This document shows, in pieces, positions 56,052 through 61,517 of a stretch of DNA of 64,000 bases. The translations under genes were made by a program, and so were the position numbers. Where the stretch lies: the NCBI RefSeq assembly GCF_030163795.1, contig NZ_JASJOF010000004.1, forward strand, positions 186,001-250,000. The letters are read 5' to 3'. The stretch is from Roseicyclus marinus (lineage in GTDB: Bacteria > Pseudomonadota > Alphaproteobacteria > Rhodobacterales > Rhodobacteraceae). The notes under the pieces are model-generated. The model did no database searches. It saw only the letters and a program-made list of their open reading frames with translations, and had not been told where the DNA came from. Within the stretch, counting starts at the first letter, position 1; each line of letters begins with the position of its first letter.

Positions 56052-56082
56052 ATGGGACTCGCTGGGATTTGCCGAGTCCCAT
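56052..56082. repeat. Perfect 10-base inverted repeat next to the tRNA
   Basis: ATGGGACTCG and CGAGTCCCAT flank an 11-base spacer. The inner GAGTCCC is shared with the T-arm of the adjacent tRNA. It may be an integrase or excisionase site, an operator, or a weak hairpin; there is no T-run. Confidence 0.5.
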
Positions 56083-56126
56083 GGCAGGCTTGATTCCACC
56101 CGTTCCGCTCGCAAAGGAGATCAAAG

Positions 56127-56360
56127 GTGACTGATTGGATCGAGCTGACATCAATGGGCGACAACAACTTGAAGCAGATCTCAGCGACACCGGTTTCGAC
56201 CGGGGGGCTTTGGGCGCGGCACACCTTTCCGGGCGACTTCGAAGGACTGTTCTGGATGCCCGGACTAGGGCATGACGCCCCGCTATACCGCGACGCAGCA
56301 AGAGTTGCTGACTGCAAGCCGCCTACAGCAAAGCCGGATGGCATGTTGACAACTTCGTGA
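56127..56360 (+). CDS. Doubtful short open frame at the prophage edge
   Basis: A GTG start preceded by AAGGAG (9-base spacing) opens a 77-residue frame without signal peptide, repeats or recognisable domain (WIELTSMGDNNLKQISATPV near the start). The good ribosome site argues for a gene; amino-acid composition is uninformative. It may be a remnant. If it is not real, 56010-56410 is a 400-base non-coding stretch containing only the inverted repeat. Confidence 0.3.
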   Translation: MTDWIELTSMGDNNLKQISATPVSTGGLWARHTFPGDFEGLFWMPGLGHDAPLYRDAARVADCKPPTAKPDGMLTTS

Positions 56361-56410
56361 TCCCCGTCCCTTTTAAGCCGAGGCCATTACAAGAAACGAA
56401 AGGCATTTGA

Positions 56411-56740
56411 ATGAAGTACGCGGTCCCTGCCCTGCTGATCCTCACCCTTGGAGCGTGCGCGCAGCGCCCCGAGAACATTGCCGCCGCCGATATCGGGCCG
56501 AACCCGTACACAAGCTTTAACTGCTCACAACTTGCCGCCGAGGAAATCCGTGTATCGCAGCAGCTGGAGAACCTGAGCGCGGATCAGCGTCGCGCTGCCA
56601 ACGGAGACGCATGGGGCGTGTTTTTGCTCGGCCTTCCCATCTCGAGCATGTCAGGCAACGACGCGGAAACGGGCATTGCCATTGCGCGCGGTCAGCTCCA
56701 GGCGATCGATCAACAGCAGCTGACACGTCGCTGTGGTTGA
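56411..56740 (+). CDS. Small lipoprotein
   Basis: The 109-residue protein has a lipoprotein signal with lipobox LTLGAC (lipidated Cys16). The mature part includes GPNPYTSFNCSQLAAEEIRV and a mid-protein hydrophobic stretch VFLLGLPISSM, ending in a helix with a final Cys. Similar small lipoproteins with an N-P-Y-x-S-x-x-C-x-Q-L motif are common in alphaproteobacterial genomes and prophages, mostly of unknown role. It lies just upstream of the AT-rich cassette and could be part of the same cargo. Confidence 0.7.
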   Translation: MKYAVPALLILTLGACAQRPENIAAADIGPNPYTSFNCSQLAAEEIRVSQQLENLSADQRRAANGDAWGVFLLGLPISSMSGNDAETGIAIARGQLQAIDQQQLTRRCG

Positions 56741-56779
56741 ACAAAACATTAAATTTGTTTTTAGCACGGGGCTTGGAAC

Positions 56780-57826
56780 GTGACACGCAGATGCAAAATT
56801 CACTATCGAAAGCTTAGACGGGAAGGCGACATTTTCCCGAGAGATACTTTGGCTGCGAAAGTCAGCGAAGCTCTATCTGCGCAAGTAAGAGGAGCAGTAG
56901 TCGGTGAACGTGTGGATTTGCGGATTACCGATGCCCCGCGAATTCAAGGCTACCAACGCTTACTTAATAATTATTTCCACGGCAAAGACTGGGTTTTGGG
57001 AAATGTATGCATGTTTGCATCAGGGCAGATGCAAGCGCTGCTAAGAATAACTGACGGGTTAGGCCAGAAATCTCTTATCGACGTTTTAAAAGAACTCGAG
57101 ATTGCGGAATCTAAAGCACCAACAGGCCATGAGTATCTGCAGGGTATCTCTTATTGGATGATTATTGGCGATCATCTTTATCAAATTCAACACGTTTCCC
57201 TTCAAGTGAAAGCACTTGAAGAGTATCTTACCTGGTTACTGCGAGATCAATCAAAGGTAATTGAGGAAAAACACTGCGTCTTGCTGGACAGCTCCTTGGA
57301 TCAACGTCAAACTGGTTTTGACCTAGGAGACGTAACCTCAATCGAAATTGGAGGTTTAGTGCCGGAAACGGTAAGATCTCCGCCAGCGACTGCCGTTATC
57401 AATGAACTCGTTCCTACCGACATCGATGAACACAAGTCTTTGGTCGACCGCGTCAAGGCGCAGTGGCAAACCGCTCGTAAGGTTGTTGAAGCAGTTTTGG
57501 GCGACGCCGAAGCCGACAAGATCTTTGCTTCTGTCCCGCCGGAAGCAGCATTAGAAGTCAATGTTTCAATCGGTTACCGATCGCGCAGACGAAAATTTAA
57601 CAAGGAGTTTATGGGCAATATAGCCTCAGGCCTCCGAAACGTGCCTGACGGCGAACTCATCGTTAAAGGAAAACATGGACGAGTCAAAGGCGACGACGCA
57701 CGGCTATCACACGACATGCCCATAAAAACGGTTAACGATAACAGCAACTTACTAGATCTCGAAGATGTGAGAAAACAAATCCTCGAAGTTCACCGCAGAT
57801 TCCTGCATGATGGACTGATCAGCTAG
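56780..57826 (+). CDS. Unrecognised protein, gene 1 of AT-rich phage cassette
   Basis: The 348-residue protein starts at a GTG (MTRRCKIHYRKLRREGD). I recognise no family. It appears soluble and mixed alpha/beta. An N-terminal part (about 10-100) resembles a folded core with QGYQRLLNNYFHGKDWVLGN, a middle part has ALEEYLTWLLRDQSKV, and a C-terminal part has YRSRRRKFNKEFMGNIASGL and DGELIVKGKHGRVKGDDARL, which suggest a basic nucleic-acid or ligand surface. It has no membrane segment or nuclease motif. Codon use is AT-rich, unlike the neighbours. It lies 17 bases upstream of a membrane-protein gene. Confidence 0.75.
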   Translation: MTRRCKIHYRKLRREGDIFPRDTLAAKVSEALSAQVRGAVVGERVDLRITDAPRIQGYQRLLNNYFHGKDWVLGNVCMFASGQMQALLRITDGLGQKSLIDVLKELEIAESKAPTGHEYLQGISYWMIIGDHLYQIQHVSLQVKALEEYLTWLLRDQSKVIEEKHCVLLDSSLDQRQTGFDLGDVTSIEIGGLVPETVRSPPATAVINELVPTDIDEHKSLVDRVKAQWQTARKVVEAVLGDAEADKIFASVPPEAALEVNVSIGYRSRRRKFNKEFMGNIASGLRNVPDGELIVKGKHGRVKGDDARLSHDMPIKTVNDNSNLLDLEDVRKQILEVHRRFLHDGLIS

Positions 57827-57843
57827 GGGGGAGGTGCGAGCGA

Positions 57844-58419
57844 ATGAAACTTCGTCTAAGCCATATCATACTCCCACTTATCGGAGGCTTAATAGCTTGG
57901 GGCCTTCACGCTGAAATTTCATGGCTCAGCCTTAGATTACCGCTTTTGACTGTTCTTTCGGTTGTAGCTGCTGGTCTGCTTGTGCGTCTATCCAGAGGTA
58001 TCCCTTTCTCAGACAGTCTAGTTCCCGACATCGACGACGCAAGACAGCTTGGCTTAGCGATACAAAAAGCAGTGCGCGCAGTACGCGCTACGCTAGCAAT
58101 AGTTTTTGCAACGATGCTACTGCTTGTTTTTCTTGAGCCGGGCCATGATGTTGTTGCGTACGTGTTTAGTCTTGCAGCATTTTCAAATCCTTCAGGCACC
58201 GCCGAAGCATTGGGCTCTGGCCTCTTAGGCTGCCAATTGACCTACGTGGTTGTAAGGCTGTTCGTCATCGTGAACGGTGATGTCGGGCTAGTGGATTTGC
58301 AAGCCAAGTTTCTTATTAAAAAAGCTGGTAGGGATCAGCTCAAGCGATTTGACGACAAACCGATGACCGGTCAGGAAGTTAGCAACCCGTCCGGTTATGG
58401 TCGCATCGTCGAGCATTAA
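57844..58419 (+). CDS. Multi-pass membrane protein, gene 2 of AT-rich phage cassette
   Basis: The 191-residue protein starts behind GGGGGGAGG. About four membrane segments are visible (near 7-23, 31-49, 82-114 as one or two, and 125-143), with a cytosolic loop (about 50-80: SDSLVPDIDDARQLGLAI) and a polar C-terminal tail of 45 residues. No family was recognised. The short gap to gene 1 and the shared AT-rich composition imply a two-gene operon. A soluble sensor plus membrane effector would fit a defence or superinfection-exclusion module; this is inference. Confidence 0.75.
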   Translation: MKLRLSHIILPLIGGLIAWGLHAEISWLSLRLPLLTVLSVVAAGLLVRLSRGIPFSDSLVPDIDDARQLGLAIQKAVRAVRATLAIVFATMLLLVFLEPGHDVVAYVFSLAAFSNPSGTAEALGSGLLGCQLTYVVVRLFVIVNGDVGLVDLQAKFLIKKAGRDQLKRFDDKPMTGQEVSNPSGYGRIVEH

Positions 58420-58465
58420 CTTTATTCCAAGATGTTCGATGCTCAGACTGCACAATGTGGCATGT

Positions 58466-58726
58466 TTACTGGCCGCCCGTCGTTTCAGAAAAGCGCACCG
58501 CCCAACCTATCAACGCGCCATGCCGCCTGCGGCAGTCAACCAGCGCCGCCCTGTCCGCCAGCCATTCCCTCTCCCCCGATGTCTCCGTGACCACCACCGG
58601 CGCATCACAGGCCCGCGTGAGCGCATCAGGGGGCGACGGGATCTGCGGCACCACCGGCGACGGCGTTGAGCCGGCGCACGCTTTCAGCAGACAGACGGAT
58701 GCCATCAGGATCGCGATCGGCTTCAT
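58466..58726 (-). CDS. Rz1-like outer-membrane spanin lipoprotein
   Basis: The 86-residue product starts MKPIAILMASVC at 58726, inside the Rz gene in another frame, and has lipobox LLKAC (Cys17) followed by a Pro/Ser-rich stretch (STPSPVVPQIPSPP) and a C-terminal helical part. Together with Rz it should fuse inner and outer membranes at the end of host lysis. The first 101 bases overlap Rz, the nested arrangement seen in many Gram-negative phages. Confidence 0.75.
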   Translation of the reverse strand: MKPIAILMASVCLLKACAGSTPSPVVPQIPSPPDALTRACDAPVVVTETSGEREWLADRAALVDCRRRHGALIGWAVRFSETTGGQ

Positions 58727-58973
58727 CGGCCAGCTCCTCGAATAGAGATGCAGTGAGGGCCTCGGCCTCCTCGAGGTCGCGGGCGACGTTACGCGCCTGA
58801 GTTGCGAGGCTGTCGATCTTGGCCTGTGCTTGCGCCAGGGCGGCGTCAGTCTCGGCCGAGCGCGCGCTGTAGCCTCGGTCATAGTGATGAGTCGCGAAGG
58901 CACGCAGCGAAAACCCCACAGCGCCTATGCCAGCCACGAACAGGAGCGCTAGCGCGCCGGGCCCAAGCCGCAT
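58626..58973 (-). CDS. Rz-like inner-membrane spanin
   Basis: The 115-residue protein has an N-terminal membrane anchor (ALALLFVAGIGAVGFSL) and a periplasmic coiled coil (DAALAQAQAKIDSLATQARNV continuing to about 85). It starts at the ATG at 58973, sharing one base with the endolysin stop; a GTG at 58976 is an alternative. The Rz1-like gene is nested in its 3' part. Confidence 0.78.
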   Translation of the reverse strand: MRLGPGALALLFVAGIGAVGFSLRAFATHHYDRGYSARSAETDAALAQAQAKIDSLATQARNVARDLEEAEALTASLFEELADEADRDPDGIRLSAESVRRLNAVAGGAADPVAP

Positions 58974-59632
58974 CACCGCATCCCCGCAACTACCAGTGCC
59001 TGGTCGAAGGCGCGGTAATAGCGGGCGATCAGCGGGGCCTTGTCCTGCACATTGACGGTGCGCCGCGCCGCGATCGCCTCGACCTCTGACAGGCCGGGCA
59101 GTCCGTCCATGTCCTCGTAGTGCTGGATGCCGTGCCCGCGACCGTTCCAGCGTCCATCGATCAGGCCGAGGATCAGGACACGCGCGGAGATGACCGGATC
59201 AAGCATGGCGTCTGGATTCTTGACCAGATCGACCCCAGCGTCAGCCGAGCTGCGCCGGTAGTTATCCAGCCAGGTCAACTGCACATGGCCGCGCCCATAG
59301 TAGACGTGGCCATAGGGCGGCTGCGGCTGAGCGTACTTTGCCACTGCGCTGTTCGGGCCTCGACGGCGAGCTAGGGCGTTGACCTTGCGCCGCGCGCCGG
59401 CATCCGTGATTGCGAAGCCTTCGCGCACAGGGATCATGCGAGCGCCGGTCTCGTGGTATCCCGTAGCCAGGGCATATGCCAGCGTGGCGCGGCGACGGTC
59501 ACCCACTCGATCGAAGGCGGTGAGGATCCCGTTGATGCCATCGACGTGATGCTGCGCCAGCCGCGTGCCAAACACACCGCTGCCGCGCCGCCGCAGAGCG
59601 TCATAAAACGCCTTGTGGTTCATGTGGCTCAT
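58973..59632 (-). CDS. Phage endolysin, GH19 chitinase-like
   Basis: The 219-residue enzyme should cleave peptidoglycan. It shows the GH19-type pattern: catalytic Glu in ATGYHETGARM, and YYGRGHVQLTWLDNYRR. There is no signal peptide, so export relies on the holin. The ATG at 59632 overlaps the preceding small gene by 4 bases (ATGA). Confidence 0.85.
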   Translation of the reverse strand: MSHMNHKAFYDALRRRGSGVFGTRLAQHHVDGINGILTAFDRVGDRRRATLAYALATGYHETGARMIPVREGFAITDAGARRKVNALARRRGPNSAVAKYAQPQPPYGHVYYGRGHVQLTWLDNYRRSSADAGVDLVKNPDAMLDPVISARVLILGLIDGRWNGRGHGIQHYEDMDGLPGLSEVEAIAARRTVNVQDKAPLIARYYRAFDQALVVAGMR

Positions 59633-59814
59633 TCCTCGTCGCCCTTTGTTTGCCAATGGCCGGAGGTCGAGCCTGCTTCTGTTTCGGAGCGATTTGGCTC
59701 TGCGAGCCAGTCGGAGCCGAAAAGGTAGAGAGAGACCAGGAGAAGCGCGACGGGCCAGACACGGGCCTCCTCGCGCGCGATGCGGCGGATGGGGTGTTGA
59801 TCACGAGCGGCCAT
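59629..59814 (-). CDS. Small membrane protein of the lysis cassette
   Basis: The 61-residue protein has one membrane segment (VWPVALLLVSLYLFG) after a basic N-terminus (RIAREEAR) and an acidic, hydrophilic C-terminus. It overlaps the holin gene by 14 bases and the endolysin gene by 4. Size and place suggest an antiholin, pinholin or second holin; no sequence family supports a choice. Confidence 0.6.
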   Translation of the reverse strand: MAARDQHPIRRIAREEARVWPVALLLVSLYLFGSDWLAEPNRSETEAGSTSGHWQTKGDEE

Positions 59815-60163
59815 CGTTGCCTCCCGTCGTCTGCTTTGCGGCCCAAGCCTCAATCCCGGCGATGACGACCTTTGCGATCGACATGCCGGCAAGCCCCGCC
59901 ACAAAGCCGGCCGCGCGGTCAGCTGCTTCGCCTGTGCCGAGATCGAGGCCAACCGCGGCGAGGATGCTTGTGACCAGCGGAGCCATGTACAGCGCCGCCA
60001 GTGAGCCAGAGATGACGGCCAAGGCGCCATCCCACAGCCTTCGGCCCTCCTGCCCCAACCAGCGCAAGAGACCGCCTGCGGCTCCTGCGATCATCGCGCG
60101 CGCGGTCTCGCCCGCGAACCAGGTGGTGACGGCCGCCACCACCTGCCCCAACCAATCATACAT
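59801..60163 (-). CDS. Phage holin-like protein
   Basis: The 120-residue protein starts MYDWLGQVVAAVTTWFAG after GAAAGGA. It has two to three hydrophobic helices (AVISGSLAALYMAPLVTSILAA; AAGFVAGLAGMSIAKVVIAG) and a polar C-terminus. Immediately upstream of the endolysin, it is the likely pore-former that times lysis. Confidence 0.72.
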   Translation of the reverse strand: MYDWLGQVVAAVTTWFAGETARAMIAGAAGGLLRWLGQEGRRLWDGALAVISGSLAALYMAPLVTSILAAVGLDLGTGEAADRAAGFVAGLAGMSIAKVVIAGIEAWAAKQTTGGNDGRS

Positions 60164-60217
60164 GGCGGGTCCTTTCGATTTTCATGTAACGGGATGGCTG
60201 CTTTGACAGCCGTGCGG

Positions 60218-60233
60218 CTGAGCTTGAGCTCAG
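60218..60233. repeat. 16-base palindrome between tail and lysis genes
   Basis: CTGAGCT-TG-AGCTCAG is a perfect inverted repeat in the 89-base gap between the DUF4376 gene and the holin gene. It could be a late-operon regulatory or processing site. Confidence 0.35.
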
Positions 60234-60252
60234 TGCCGTTGGCAACTGGCGC

Positions 60253-60822
60253 TTAGGTCCAGTGTGCGTCGTCTGTGATGTCAGAAGGCCGAGGATCCGC
60301 GTCGATCAGCCCCCAGGCGGCCTGCCGCGTGGCGCTAAGCCAAGCGACTCCGGCCATGTAGAGCTCAATGACCTGCTCCGCTGTGAGCGTGTGGTTCACG
60401 CGGGCTTCGTCTCGGAAGGGAAAGGTTGCCGAGGCATTGCCCGCCGCCATGGCGATCTGCGCCGCCGTGACGAGGCTGGTCAGATCGGCCTGCACCTGCG
60501 GTCGACCGGATACCGGGAATGATCCAATGCCGGTCACTGTGATTGAGGTACCAATATCTATTCGACGGTCGCGTTCGGCGAGAACGGCTCGCTCGTGCGC
60601 GGCTTGGATTTCCTCCTGTGTCGGCTCAGGATCGGGCGGCGGGTCGATCACCTGCCACGCGCCGTTGACCCATTGCGCGCTCTGGCCCTCGGATAGTGCG
60701 GGCGGCTCATCCTCGACGCAGCCGCCGGGAATAAGCCACACGTCCAGCTCGAGCGGCGAGGGGTCTGCTTGAACGGCTTTGATGAAGAACCCTTCGGCGT
60801 CAGTCTGGTATACGGTTTTCAT
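60253..60822 (-). CDS. DUF4376-domain phage tail-fibre-associated protein
   Basis: The 189-residue protein has a variable N-terminus with proline/acidic segments (IDPPPDPEPTQEEIQAAHERA) and a C-terminal DUF4376-like domain (TSITVTGIGSFPVSGRPQVQ; ARVNHTLTAEQVIELYMAG). Such proteins follow tail-fibre genes and may help fibre assembly. It lies 8 bases after the collar gene. Confidence 0.75.
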   Translation of the reverse strand: MKTVYQTDAEGFFIKAVQADPSPLELDVWLIPGGCVEDEPPALSEGQSAQWVNGAWQVIDPPPDPEPTQEEIQAAHERAVLAERDRRIDIGTSITVTGIGSFPVSGRPQVQADLTSLVTAAQIAMAAGNASATFPFRDEARVNHTLTAEQVIELYMAGVAWLSATRQAAWGLIDADPRPSDITDDAHWT

Positions 60823-60830
60823 GACGGACC

Positions 60831-61517
60831 TCAGAATTTGATACAGGCGAGAAGGGCGCGGTTGCGTGGGCGAACCGTTCCATATTGGGTGATTGTTCCG
60901 GAGTCAGTTCCCGGCCCGAAAAGTGTACGGGTAATGCTGCCGCCGACCGAACCGTCGCTTTCACCAATCGGGCTGTTCTTCGCGGTTTGGAGAACGCTAC
61001 CGCTGTCGGTGAATACATTGGGAATGCGTGTTGCGTTTTGTGCCGAGCCAAACACCCGCCCGCTGTCGATGCCGCGCGCATCGTCCCACCCTCTGATAAA
61101 TTCTCCACGAAGGTCAGGAAGCCCAAAGGTCGTGGACCCATCGCCCACGCCGAAGGTTGTGCCAATGGCCGTGAACAGATCGGCATAGGTTGTACGAGAC
61201 ACCAGCGCGCCGTTGGCCTTAAGATACCCGGTTGGTGCCGCACTCGCTGCGTACCAAATGACCGACCCCGCTGGCACCTGAGCCGCTGTAAGGGCTGCTA
61301 GCGTGGCCAATTCGATCCAGTCGTCATCCGCGGCGTTTCGGATTCTCGTCACCACCTCACCGCTGTTGGTGTCGGCCCAACGCATACCGGGCACAGTAAC
61401 GGTCGGTGCTGCAACGCCCTGATTGCCACTGAACAGCGCGCCTAAAATCTCGTTGAGTTGTGTCAGGACCTCAAGGCCGGAGCCGTCGTTGACGCTTTGG
61501 TCAGTCACTTGGGCCAT
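60831..61517 (-). CDS. Phage tail collar-domain fibre protein
   Basis: The 228-residue protein starts MAQVTDQSVNDGSGLEVL at 61517 (one base shared with the upstream stop). It ends in a tail-collar domain: IGTTFGVGDGSTTFGLPDLRGEF and the C-terminal RPRNRALLACIKF. Short length suggests a small receptor-binding tip. Confidence 0.88.
   Translation of the reverse strand: MAQVTDQSVNDGSGLEVLTQLNEILGALFSGNQGVAAPTVTVPGMRWADTNSGEVVTRIRNAADDDWIELATLAALTAAQVPAGSVIWYAASAAPTGYLKANGALVSRTTYADLFTAIGTTFGVGDGSTTFGLPDLRGEFIRGWDDARGIDSGRVFGSAQNATRIPNVFTDSGSVLQTAKNSPIGESDGSVGGSITRTLFGPGTDSGTITQYGTVRPRNRALLACIKF

Larger units (their letters stand above)
56010..58465 (+). mobile_element. Prophage accessory (moron) segment next to tRNA
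   Basis: From the tRNA to the lysis genes, the sequence is plus-strand, opposite to the phage late genes, and from about 56.75 kb to 58.4 kb it is visibly richer in A/T than anything else in the window. It holds a doubtful short gene, a lipoprotein and a two-gene cassette. This is a typical position for late-acquired cargo at a prophage end. No integrase is in view; it may lie at the other end. Confidence 0.65.

Noticed and set aside
55952-56344. A 130-residue minus-strand frame ending in a GGTRTPN-type stretch
   Set aside because: Its C-terminal part is the antisense of the tRNA, a well-known source of false proteins.
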